Positions 8,517 to 14,194 of a stretch of DNA of 14,194 nucleotides are shown in pieces. The translations under genes and the position numbers were made by a program. Origin of the DNA: Gemmatimonadales bacterium (GTDB lineage Bacteria; Gemmatimonadota; Gemmatimonadetes; Gemmatimonadales; GWC2-71-9); contig JAUVRV010000024.1 of the NCBI GenBank assembly GCA_030597435.1, forward strand, positions 1-14,194, in the 5' to 3' direction. The notes below the pieces were generated by a model, which was not told where the DNA came from, ran no database searches, and saw only the letters and a program-made list of their open reading frames with translations. Each line of letters opens with the position of its first letter. Positions within the stretch are counted from its first letter, which is position 1.

Positions 8517-9014
8517 ATGGCGTTGATTGAATGTCCGGAATGTGGTACTGATGTTTCCTCCCGTGCCCAGACGTGTCCCAGATGCGCCTATCCTCTTGGC
8601 AAGGGCCAGAGGGGGCTGCGTAGGTCACACGGTGCAGGAATCCCCTCGCCATACAGTGGCCTGGACGTGGCGAAGGCAGTCGTGGCCAGGGTGGTGCTGG
8701 GTGGAGTCCTCTTTGCCAGTGGAGTGACATGGGAGGCGCCCCCAGTGATCATATCTTCGCTGGTGATTTTTGGATCGTGCGTACCAATTTGGTTCAAGGC
8801 CAGAAGGGCTGCGATCCTGGGTTCAGGTGATGAAGCCGGAGCACTCGAGTCCCGCCTCAAGGAGTTCATGTCCGACATGGAGTACCGTCAGGTACAGCAA
8901 CTGGATGACATCGCTGACCAGAATGCCAGGCAGATAGCGGAACTCGAGGAGAGACTGGATTTCACGGAGCGGCTGCTTGCCAAGCAGGCAGATCCAATGC
9001 AGCAAGCCAATTGA
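8517..9014 (+). CDS. Zinc-ribbon, membrane and coiled-coil protein
   Basis: This is a 165-residue protein. The N-terminus is a four-cysteine zinc ribbon, CPEC (6-9) and CPRC (20-23). Two hydrophobic stretches follow (about 52-71 and 76-94), ending in the basic FKARRAA, so it is probably a small inner-membrane protein with the ribbon in the cytoplasm. The C-terminal third is charged and heptad-like, ending ELEERLDFTERLLAKQ. That ending resembles the cytoplasmic helix of PspB/PspC-type phage-shock proteins, but no pspA/pspC neighbour is present, so I do not assign that function. AGAGGA lies 5 nt before the ATG and supports the start. It is divergent from the VOC gene and 85 nt upstream of the acidic HicB-like gene. 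Confidence 0.8.
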   Translation: MALIECPECGTDVSSRAQTCPRCAYPLGKGQRGLRRSHGAGIPSPYSGLDVAKAVVARVVLGGVLFASGVTWEAPPVIISSLVIFGSCVPIWFKARRAAILGSGDEAGALESRLKEFMSDMEYRQVQQLDDIADQNARQIAELEERLDFTERLLAKQADPMQQAN

Positions 9015-9053
9015 CGATGCAACCCAATACTGCCAATGTTCATCAGAGATAGC

Positions 9054-9084
9054 AGACCCTGGCTACTGAGTTTGAGACCCTGGC
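9054..9084 (+). repeat. 10-bp direct repeat upstream of acidic HicB-like gene
   Basis: AGACCCTGGC occurs at 9054-9063 and again at 9075-9084, exactly 21 bp apart (two helical turns), ending 15 bp before the ATG at 9100. That geometry suits a pair of regulator half-sites on one DNA face. No regulator is known, and it could be coincidence. Confidence 0.4.
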
Positions 9085-9099
9085 GCGCTTCGATTTGAC

Positions 9100-9651
9100 A
9101 TGGTACGCAACGACTACGACAATAACGACGACGACCTCGAGATTGAGCCCCGGGACGAACACGGTGGGGACGAAGAACTCGCGTTCGACGAAGATGAACT
9201 GGGCATAGGCCCGCAAGCGGGACCGGGAAGTGAGGATGACGTGGAGATCTCCATGGAGGTCGACGTGGATGGCCGAGAGGTCTGGTACGCTCAAGATCCC
9301 AGAGTCCCTGGTAGCAGCTCAATCGGCCACAGCGCCGAAGAAGCCGTGGATGGTGTGGAGGACCGGCGGCAGCAGTATCGCGAGATGCTACGCCGATCCC
9401 GTGACGGAACCGTGGAAGATGAGGATCCGGACGAGATCCCGGAGCCTGAGCACACAGGCGAGCATGAGGTGAGGATCTCGATGGAGGTGGATGAGAGTGG
9501 CCGGGAGGTCTGGTACGCGAAGGACCCCCGCGTGCCCGGGAGTCAGTCCATCGGGCACAGCGCCGAGGAAGCCGTTGACGGGCTCGAAGAGCGGCGCAAG
9601 CAATTCCGCGAGATGTTGAAGAAGTCGCGCAAAAAGGGGAAAGGAGAATAG
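9100..9651 (+). CDS. Acidic protein with two tandem HicB-like domains
   Basis: This is a 183-residue soluble protein. A strongly acidic leader (about 1-47, rich in Asp/Glu) precedes two copies of a domain of about 54 residues (49-102 and 125-178). I count about 42 of 54 identical positions between the copies. An acidic linker lies between them, and a Lys-rich tail (KKSRKKGKG) ends the protein. Each copy reads ISMEVD..GREVWYA.DPRVPGS.SIGHSAEEAVDG followed by an amphipathic helix. This pattern resembles the partial RNase-H-like fold of HicB antitoxins (PDLPGCxxxGxTxEEA). No HicA-like toxin gene and no DNA-binding tail are visible, so an antitoxin role is not supported. The ATG has no clear Shine-Dalgarno, but an in-frame stop at 9073 rules out any longer ATG start. 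The family call is inference. Confidence 0.75.
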   Translation: MVRNDYDNNDDDLEIEPRDEHGGDEELAFDEDELGIGPQAGPGSEDDVEISMEVDVDGREVWYAQDPRVPGSSSIGHSAEEAVDGVEDRRQQYREMLRRSRDGTVEDEDPDEIPEPEHTGEHEVRISMEVDESGREVWYAKDPRVPGSQSIGHSAEEAVDGLEERRKQFREMLKKSRKKGKGE

Positions 9652-9666
9652 GCCCCGTCGGTCCAG

Positions 9667-10605
9667 CTAGCTCCCCCCAAAGACTGCTTCGAGTCTCATG
9701 ACGTTCTCCAGCATCACGCTCAAGTAGTCACCATCCGGGGGCCTGTTGCCACACTGGTTGAACACGACAGGCTCCACACCCAGCTCACGAAGCTGCCGCG
9801 CAGTTTCCGGCAGTGGAGTGTCTTCCCACAGCATCCATCTGGCCGGTTGATCCCGCAACATCGCTCGTAGGTCGCGCCACATGCTGGCACTGGGCGCCTC
9901 GTCCGGTTCCCACTGGACGCTTCTCAGGTTCAACCGGTACTTGCGAGCCAAGTACTGATACACCGGGTGGGATGCCAGGAGTGGCGTATCACCATTGGGC
10001 GCAACCGTCTGCTGCAGCCTCCGATCGAGCTGCATCAGGTCGTGTTCGAGTGATGCAAATCCGGCTTGGAACTCCGTGGCTTGATCTGGCCACTCAACCG
10101 CAAAGGCCTGTCTTATAGCATCCGCTTGCCTTATCGCGAGGGTTGGATCGAGCCAGGTTGTGAACGCCGTACCTTCGTGCGAGTGCTCACCTCCGGGTCC
10201 GTGCGTATGCGTCACAGCACCCTCGATCGAGATCAACTCGTCGTCGAACGCATCGGACGTGAAGACCAGCCTCGACTCCGGCAGGCTCACTTTATCGATC
10301 CACTTTGCGTACGTAGCCCCGTTCAAGACTATGAGGTCTGCCAACTGATAGCTGGAGATAGCCTCAGGATCCGGCATCCAGAATGCTGGATCCACGTTGA
10401 CTGGTACGGGGAATTCGGCCTTAACGAGACCTGCTCCAATCCGCTCGGCAAAATATTGCAGTGGGTAGTTGACCGTGTATACCGTTGGCGGCGTATCTGT
10501 CGTTCCACCCGAAGAGTCATCCTGCGAGACGTCTCTGGCACATGAGATCAAGTGAGCGAGAACCACCAGGACGACAGCGGATATCAGAGCGTGTCGTGCC
10601 TTCAT
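9667..10605 (-). CDS. TroA/ZnuA-like metal-binding lipoprotein with altered ligands
   Basis: This 312-residue protein has a lipoprotein signal (LISC, Cys22), so it is probably membrane-anchored in the periplasm. The cluster-A-I/SBP_bac_9 framework is clear: YQLADLIVLNG (86-96), a His-rich loop HTHGPGGEHSH (132-142), TWLDP (150-154) and ASHPVYQYLARKY (211-223). Family members deliver zinc or manganese to ABC importers. Of the four usual ligand positions only His213 seems kept. The PHxYEP position reads PAFWMP, the PHxWLDP position reads TTWLDP, and the late Asp region reads NQCGNRP. Metal binding may therefore use other residues, such as the His loop or Glu261. GGAGGT before the ATG is a strong ribosome-binding site. 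It is last in the right-hand gene string, 28 nt after the beta-barrel gene. No ZnuB/ZnuC-type partner is present. Confidence 0.85.
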   Translation of the reverse strand: MKARHALISAVVLVVLAHLISCARDVSQDDSSGGTTDTPPTVYTVNYPLQYFAERIGAGLVKAEFPVPVNVDPAFWMPDPEAISSYQLADLIVLNGATYAKWIDKVSLPESRLVFTSDAFDDELISIEGAVTHTHGPGGEHSHEGTAFTTWLDPTLAIRQADAIRQAFAVEWPDQATEFQAGFASLEHDLMQLDRRLQQTVAPNGDTPLLASHPVYQYLARKYRLNLRSVQWEPDEAPSASMWRDLRAMLRDQPARWMLWEDTPLPETARQLRELGVEPVVFNQCGNRPPDGDYLSVMLENVMRLEAVFGGS

Positions 10606-10633
10606 CGATCAACCTCCGTTCACACAGTTCGAA

Positions 10634-11272
10634 TCAGTTGCCAAGCGGCATGATCACGCCGAACGACAAGCCGTAGGACATGTTCTTGACGCTGGTATCT
10701 GAGTTGTTCAGTATGTCCTTGAGGCCGTAGTCGTAGCGAAAATCGATGAAGAAGTTGCGCAGACCCAGGCTGACTCCTCCGAGCAGGCCATAGTCCGTAC
10801 CACTCACATCAGCATCGAAGCTGGAGCAACTTCCGCTCTCAACGTCGGTCCCAGATGCCACTGTTATGTTGCAGCTCACCCTGACTGCAAACGTGCCACC
10901 CGCATATGCCGAAATTCGCATTGCCGAGCGACGATCGAACGGAGTTCCGACAACCAAGAGTAGCGGAAACTCTATGTAGTTGATTCTGATCGACGAGTTG
11001 ACTACCCCACTGAAATTTTCCTCGCCCTTCTGGATGTACCAGCCCTCCAACCGTACACCTACCAGTCCGTTTGCCGCTACCGGTTGCTGCACGTACCCAC
11101 CACCTTGCCATCCCCAGCGCCAGCCACCACTTGTCTCACCGTCCACACGTAGCTTGGACCGGTTGGGCGCCAGGGCGAAGCCGGCGGTTCGACGTGACTG
11201 GGCCTCCGCACTCACCGCGGGAAACAAACTCAGCAGCATCGCCGCACCCAGTAACATCAAACACTTCCTCAT
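10634..11272 (-). CDS. Outer-membrane beta-barrel protein (PorT/OmpW-like fold)
   Basis: This 212-residue protein has a classical signal peptide (basic MRK, hydrophobic 5-20, cleavage near AEA/Q at 24-25). The mature part shows alternating hydrophobic and polar strands rich in Gly and aromatic residues, for example GLVGVRLEGWYIQ and YGLLGGVSLGLRNFFIDFRYDYGL. It ends with a strand-like MSYGLSFGVIMPLGN. This is the pattern of small eight-stranded barrels of the outer-membrane beta-barrel (PF13568-like) group. Two cysteines in one loop (VSCN and GSCSS) could form a disulphide. An AGGAGGA ribosome-binding site precedes the ATG. It sits between the FtsX-type permease (57 nt) and the metal-binding lipoprotein (28 nt). 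A role as outer-membrane partner for metal traffic is possible but unproven. Confidence 0.8.
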   Translation of the reverse strand: MRKCLMLLGAAMLLSLFPAVSAEAQSRRTAGFALAPNRSKLRVDGETSGGWRWGWQGGGYVQQPVAANGLVGVRLEGWYIQKGEENFSGVVNSSIRINYIEFPLLLVVGTPFDRRSAMRISAYAGGTFAVRVSCNITVASGTDVESGSCSSFDADVSGTDYGLLGGVSLGLRNFFIDFRYDYGLKDILNNSDTSVKNMSYGLSFGVIMPLGN

Positions 11273-11283
11273 GAATTCCTCCT

Positions 11284-11318
11284 CTTCGTGGTACGCTGAC
11301 CTCCCGACCGTACCGAAG
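11284..11318 (-). other. Stem-loop between permease and beta-barrel genes
   Basis: The arms CTTCG..GTACG (11284-11295, with a 2-nt bulge) and CGTACCGAAG (11309-11318) can pair over a 13-nt loop. On the minus strand the hairpin ends just before the AGGAGGA ribosome-binding site of the beta-barrel gene. There is no T-run, so it is not a standard terminator. A role in mRNA stability or translation control is conceivable. Confidence 0.45.
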
Positions 11319-11329
11319 ATCAGGATGGA

Positions 11330-12508
11330 CTAGAGGATCAGCGCTCTGATTGCAGCCGACCCGAACCTGCTGGTAATGAACGTCAGTCCCATCGCCAGTA
11401 TCACACTCGTCGACAGGACTACGACAATCTCTGAGACTACGATCGACCCGATACTGCCACGAGACCCACCAATTCTGATCATGGTCTGGATCTCACGCTG
11501 CCTAAGCTTGAGAGACAAGATGAACACCAAGGCGGCTGTAGCAAGGGTTGACATCCCAACGACTACCACCGCCACAATCACGTAGCTCTGGACGGTTAGA
11601 ATGGTATCCAGAAGTTCGTCCATGACGGTGATCGGCGGTACAACCTGAGACATGTCATCCGCCGACTCGTAGCGACCCCTGAGGAGTGCTTCAGAGCGTT
11701 GGTCCGAAGGAACCGCGATGATTGCGGTCAGGTTGTTGTCACCGAGGTCACCGTGAAAATGAAACGAGTCAATGTTGTCCGGCGTGATCTCGTTGTACTG
11801 AACCACCGCAGCATTTGCCACTATGGTCGCGGAATCACGTGACAGCACGGAGCCCACCGCCTCACTGCGAGACAGGTCCTGATGGCCGTGACCGGCACCT
11901 TCGATGATCCAGGTAGTCTTGATGTCGACGAACACCGCATGGTCGTCCGGTGAATCGGAGAATCCGAGTATGCCTGCCACCCGCATCTTGAGCGGATAAA
12001 CCCCAGTGATATCGAACACGTTCTCAGGCGATGAGATCACCGCCCCACCGGGCTCGACACCAAGAGCTTCGGCAACACGTGCACCCAAGACACAGTCTCC
12101 CAACATCGTCAGGTTGGTGCCCCGCACAACTTCCAGTCCACGGAACTCGAAGTACTCGATCGTAGTCCCCACTATGGGGTGGCCACGGGCGCGGAACCGG
12201 ACGTACAGCGGAATCGCCTGTGCCATTCTAGTCATATCGATTCGTGCCACTTCGGAGTACTTCATGAGCGCCGGGACGTCCGACTCGAAGTAGAGCGAGT
12301 TCAGTACCAACTCCAGCGGACTCCCTTTCGCCCCAACAATGAGTGGCGTCGCTTCGGCACGGGTGGTCAGCTGGTCGGCACTCTGGCTTACCAAGACCCT
12401 GAGACCGACCGGAAGGAACACGATCAACGTAATCGAGGTTATGAGGATCGCCGTCTTGATACGGTGATAGACCAGGTAACGCCAGGCGAGGTAGAGGGAG
12501 TCTTTCAC
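11330..12508 (-). CDS. FtsX/MacB-type ABC transporter permease
   Basis: This 392-residue protein uses a GTG start that overlaps the ATPase stop by 4 nt (GTGA). One membrane segment (about 18-40) is followed by a large periplasmic domain of about 265 residues and two clear C-terminal segments (about 307-333 and 356-379). The cytoplasmic loop LKLRQREIQTMIRIGGSRGSI is typical of FtsX-like permeases. The usual fourth segment is short or absent; the protein ends IRALIL. The periplasmic part carries GHGHQD (206-211) and FHFHGD (249-254), unusual His clusters that could bind metal. From memory, the wording (LGDCVLGARVAEALG, SPDDHAVFVDIKTTWIIEG) matches the permease of zinc-starvation-induced operons such as Pseudomonas PA4064-4065 and Vibrio Zrg. 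That resemblance was not checked here. Confidence 0.9.
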   Translation of the reverse strand: MKDSLYLAWRYLVYHRIKTAILITSITLIVFLPVGLRVLVSQSADQLTTRAEATPLIVGAKGSPLELVLNSLYFESDVPALMKYSEVARIDMTRMAQAIPLYVRFRARGHPIVGTTIEYFEFRGLEVVRGTNLTMLGDCVLGARVAEALGVEPGGAVISSPENVFDITGVYPLKMRVAGILGFSDSPDDHAVFVDIKTTWIIEGAGHGHQDLSRSEAVGSVLSRDSATIVANAAVVQYNEITPDNIDSFHFHGDLGDNNLTAIIAVPSDQRSEALLRGRYESADDMSQVVPPITVMDELLDTILTVQSYVIVAVVVVGMSTLATAALVFILSLKLRQREIQTMIRIGGSRGSIGSIVVSEIVVVLSTSVILAMGLTFITSRFGSAAIRALIL

Positions 12509-13245
12509 CGTTGTCCCGTTTCCCCGTTGTCCCGCCGTCCCGGGCTCCCGGCGATCCGGCTTGCCGCCCTCTCCCCGCTACCAGAAAGCGCAGAGTGAAA
12601 ATCATGGAAGTCGATTACCCGACCGAACCGGTCGATCAGGTCATAATCGTGGGTCACTGTAACCAGAGTCGCTCCCGTGCGTGCAGCGTAGTCGAGTAGA
12701 ATGTCTAGCACTCGACCCTTGTTGCTGGGATCCAGGTTCCCGGTGGGTTCGTCCGCCAGCAATAGCACTGGATCTGGCAGCAGTGCACGGCATACCGCGA
12801 CCCTCTGCTTCTCACCCTGAGACAGCTTGGTGGCGTGCCGATTGAGTTTGTCTCCAATGCCAACCTGGTTGGCTAGCTCGATCGCGCGGTCGCGCACCGC
12901 CTTGTCGAGTTCCATCGAGGCATTGATTCGATAGGGTAGCAGAATATTGTCCAGTACCGTGAGATACTCGAGCAGTTCAAACTCCTGAAACACGAGTCCG
13001 ATGTTGCGAATCCTGAAATTCCGCCGCTCGGCATCGCTCAGCGCTGTAACTTCCACTGCGTTCGTGAAGATCTGACCGGCCATGGGTTTGGTGACGCCAG
13101 CCATCAGGTTGAGCAGCGTTGTCTTACCACAACCACTAGGACCGATTACGGCAGCTGTGGTACCACGCTCAATTGCAAGGCTGGGTATCTCGAGACGGAA
13201 TTCGCCCTCGGAATAGCTGAACTCCAGGTTCGAGATTCGGATCAT
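12505..13245 (-). CDS. LolD/MacB-type ABC transporter ATPase
   Basis: This 246-residue cytoplasmic ATPase uses the ATG at 13243-13245. That start is preferred over a GTG 12 nt upstream because GGGAG (13251-13255) sits 5 nt before it. All nucleotide-binding motifs are present: Walker A GPSGCGKT (35-42), Q-loop Gln87 in VFQEFELL, signature LSQGE (141-145), Walker B LLLADEP (161-167) with TGNLDP, and the switch His199 in VTHD. The LADEPTGNLD sequence and small size place it with LolD/FtsE/MacB ATPases that drive FtsX-type permeases. It overlaps the permease gene by 4 nt. The last 30 or so residues (SGSGERAASRIAGSPGRRDNGETGQR) form a low-complexity tail outside the ABC fold, encoded by a short GC-rich repeat stretch. 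Confidence 0.95.
   Translation of the reverse strand: MIRISNLEFSYSEGEFRLEIPSLAIERGTTAAVIGPSGCGKTTLLNLMAGVTKPMAGQIFTNAVEVTALSDAERRNFRIRNIGLVFQEFELLEYLTVLDNILLPYRINASMELDKAVRDRAIELANQVGIGDKLNRHATKLSQGEKQRVAVCRALLPDPVLLLADEPTGNLDPSNKGRVLDILLDYAARTGATLVTVTHDYDLIDRFGRVIDFHDFHSALSGSGERAASRIAGSPGRRDNGETGQR
12508..12534. repeat. 11-bp direct repeat encoding the ATPase tail
   Basis: CCGTTGTCCCG occurs at 12508-12518 and 12524-12534, within a C-rich low-complexity stretch extending to about 12585. It encodes the extra C-terminal tail of the ATPase and crosses the start of the permease gene, so slippage here could change both the tail and the coupling of the two genes. Confidence 0.6.
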
Positions 13246-13250
13246 CTCGA

Positions 13251-13255
13251 CTCCC
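13251..13255 (-). promoter_or_regulatory. Ribosome-binding site deciding the ATPase start
   Basis: GGGAG on the minus strand is 5 nt from the ATG at 13245. The alternative GTG at 13257 has no comparable site upstream and would swallow this one, so the shorter start is chosen. Confidence 0.6.
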
Positions 13256-13281
13256 ACGTCGTCCGATCAGCCGAGAAACGC

Positions 13282-13950
13282 CTACTTGCGCCTCACGGAA
13301 CCACATTCAGATACGAATATGCTCACCAAGTCAGCACCGCCAGTGAACTCGATACGTCCACAATCCAATACGGTCGCGTACAGAGAATCGCTCACATGGA
13401 GGTCGCCGAGAGCAGTTCCTCTCACAGTCGCATATGTGATGTCACTTGTGAGCTGCAGCGCGTCATAAGTACCGGTGAGCCTGACATCGACATTCTGATA
13501 GCTAGTGGCTCCGGCGAGCGACATGCGGCCATTGCCATCCAGAACGGCATAGAGCGAATCCGTATCGACATTGAAGAACTCCACGGCCGAGTTGCCGACA
13601 ACGAGTAACTCACCCATGGTCTTCGCGGTCAGGGTATAGACGATTGGCACGGTTGGTAGCGCATTGATTGCGTCCTCTATGCCGATCACCAACTGGTTGG
13701 ACGTCACCTCGGACTTGATGTACTGCATCAAGTTCTCGTCCGCCGTGATCGAGAGCGACTCGGATCCGCTTAAATCTATGGTCAAGAGACCGGGTCCCAA
13801 TAGCTTGATGGAACTGTAACCCGATACTTGCCGTGCCTCCGTAATGATGTTGCCCGACCCCGGGACGTCCGTAGGATCGTCATTGTTGCTCGAACAAGCC
13901 AAGCCGAATACAAAAAGGGCCAATACGGCCATCGTCAGTACTTTCTTCAT
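13282..13950 (-). CDS. Head-GIN (DUF2807) domain lipoprotein
   Basis: This is a 222-residue protein from the ATG at 13950. Starts at 13956 (ATG) or 13965 (TTG) are less likely, because the Shine-Dalgarno GGAGGG lies ideally 7 nt from 13950 and almost touches the upstream ones. The signal MKKVLTMAVLALFVFGLAC ends in a lipobox (GLAC, Cys19). After a short Asp/Pro linker comes the DUF2807 pattern: SGNIITEARQVSGYSSIKLLG, LTIDLSGSESLSITADENL and then a repetitive beta-helix-like region of short strands (VVGNSAVEF, LDGNGRMSLAGA, ARGTA-like turns). Such proteins are exported and their biochemical role is generally unknown. It lies 36 nt upstream of the ATPase start and is probably first in this operon. 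Confidence 0.88.
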   Translation of the reverse strand: MKKVLTMAVLALFVFGLACSSNNDDPTDVPGSGNIITEARQVSGYSSIKLLGPGLLTIDLSGSESLSITADENLMQYIKSEVTSNQLVIGIEDAINALPTVPIVYTLTAKTMGELLVVGNSAVEFFNVDTDSLYAVLDGNGRMSLAGATSYQNVDVRLTGTYDALQLTSDITYATVRGTALGDLHVSDSLYATVLDCGRIEFTGGADLVSIFVSECGSVRRK

Positions 13951-13957
13951 GCTCATA

Positions 13958-13963
13958 CCCTCC
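13958..13963 (-). promoter_or_regulatory. Ribosome-binding site deciding the head-GIN lipoprotein start
   Basis: GGAGGG on the minus strand is 7 nt before the ATG at 13950 but only 1 nt before the other ATG at 13956. The spacing favours 13950, which also leaves the standard MKK signal-peptide beginning. Confidence 0.65.
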
Positions 13964-13997
13964 AAATCAACCGAACTGCACCTGCTGTGATGGGCGG

Positions 13998-14028
13998 AAA
14001 AGTAGCCATCTCCACGAGATCATGCTAC
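13998..14028 (-). terminator. Hairpin terminator after M20 peptidase gene
   Basis: On the minus strand GTAGC, ATG, ATCTC, loop GTG, GAGAT, G, GCTAC is followed at once by TTTT. The two 5-bp stems stack with a small internal bulge. It begins 39 nt beyond the stop of the peptidase gene and should end its transcript, so the head-GIN operon probably has its own promoter in the short interval before 13951. No clear promoter boxes could be picked there. Confidence 0.6.
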
Positions 14029-14067
14029 GGAGGAAGCCTTGGTTTTTCCGGCGCTGACCGCTCGTAG

Positions 14068-14194
14068 TCACTGCAGCCCTTCAAACCCCTGTGCGAGTAT
14101 CGCAAGACATACCGCTATCCCGTTGGCGAAGTTCCCCAACCTTATGTTCTCATTGGGGCTGTGTTGGTTGTTGTCCGGATTCACGGTCGGAACC
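14068..14194 (-). CDS. C-terminal end of M20-family zinc peptidase
   Basis: Only the last 41 codons are in the window; the start lies beyond the right edge. They read VPTVNPDNNQHSPNENIRLG and then an amphipathic helix, ending GFEGLQ with TGA at 14068-14070. The DNNQHSPNEN motif is the characteristic final segment of M20/M25/M40 metallopeptidases (dipeptidase, carboxypeptidase G2 and acetylornithine deacetylase relatives), in which this His contributes to the dinuclear zinc site. The exact subfamily and substrate cannot be told from the fragment. A stem-loop terminator follows within 40 nt. Confidence 0.85.
   Translation of the reverse strand, partial: VPTVNPDNNQHSPNENIRLGNFANGIAVCLAILAQGFEGLQ

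Noticed and set aside
9100..9651. HicAB toxin-antitoxin module
   Set aside because: Only HicB-like domains are seen; no small HicA-like frame with a catalytic His lies on either side.
13246..13257. GTG start at 13257 for the ABC ATPase
   Set aside because: It has no Shine-Dalgarno, and the in-frame ATG at 13245 has GGGAG at a proper distance and begins directly with the ABC fold.
13951..13965. Longer starts (TTG 13965, ATG 13956) for the head-GIN lipoprotein
   Set aside because: They overlap or abut the GGAGGG ribosome-binding site; ATG 13950 has ideal spacing and begins with MKK.
13966..14067. Zur-type operator upstream of the right-hand operon
   Set aside because: No AT-rich palindrome resembling known Zur boxes was found; only the terminator hairpin is clear.

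Overview
The window reads as part of the chromosome of a fairly GC-rich (by eye), diderm (Gram-negative type) bacterium. There are several lipoprotein signal peptides, an outer-membrane beta-barrel protein, a head-GIN lipoprotein and FtsX/Lol-type ABC components. The wording of several proteins reminds me of Gemmatimonadota or other soil and marine diderms, for example the kinase phosphoacceptor region HDIKNGLIPIRN. That assignment is a recollection, not something proved here. I see no RNA genes, insertion sequences, CRISPR arrays or prophage genes, and no gap over 300 bases lacks a gene.

Left block (1-7290, all on the minus strand). Five genes are packed as one probable operon, read right to left: a secreted serine hydrolase of the beta-lactamase/penicillin-binding-protein fold, a family-5 (oligopeptide-type) solute-binding lipoprotein with no ABC permease, a membrane histidine kinase, a sigma-54-dependent NtrC-type response regulator, and an exported HExxH metallopeptidase-like protein that runs off the left edge. 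The last gene is open to the window end, so its stop is not visible. Spacings are 12 nt, a 4-nt overlap, an 8-nt overlap and 46 nt. The arrangement suggests a sensory unit in which the binding protein supplies a ligand signal, perhaps peptide or cell-wall derived, to the kinase.

Centre (7291-9651). A two-domain VOC (Cfp30B-like) protein on the minus strand is closed by a clear hairpin terminator. It is divergent from two plus-strand genes: a zinc-ribbon/membrane/coiled-coil protein and a small, very acidic protein made of two copies of a HicB-like domain.

Right block (9667-13950, minus strand). A second tight gene string reads right to left: head-GIN (DUF2807) lipoprotein, LolD-like ABC ATPase, FtsX/MacB-type permease with His-rich periplasmic motifs, outer-membrane beta-barrel protein, and a TroA/ZnuA-like metal-binding lipoprotein whose usual metal ligands are mostly replaced. 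No classical ZnuB-type permease is present. This looks like a non-canonical metal (zinc?) trafficking system and is the most interesting part of the window. Upstream of it, the C-terminal end of an M20-family zinc peptidase enters from the right edge and is followed by a stem-loop terminator.
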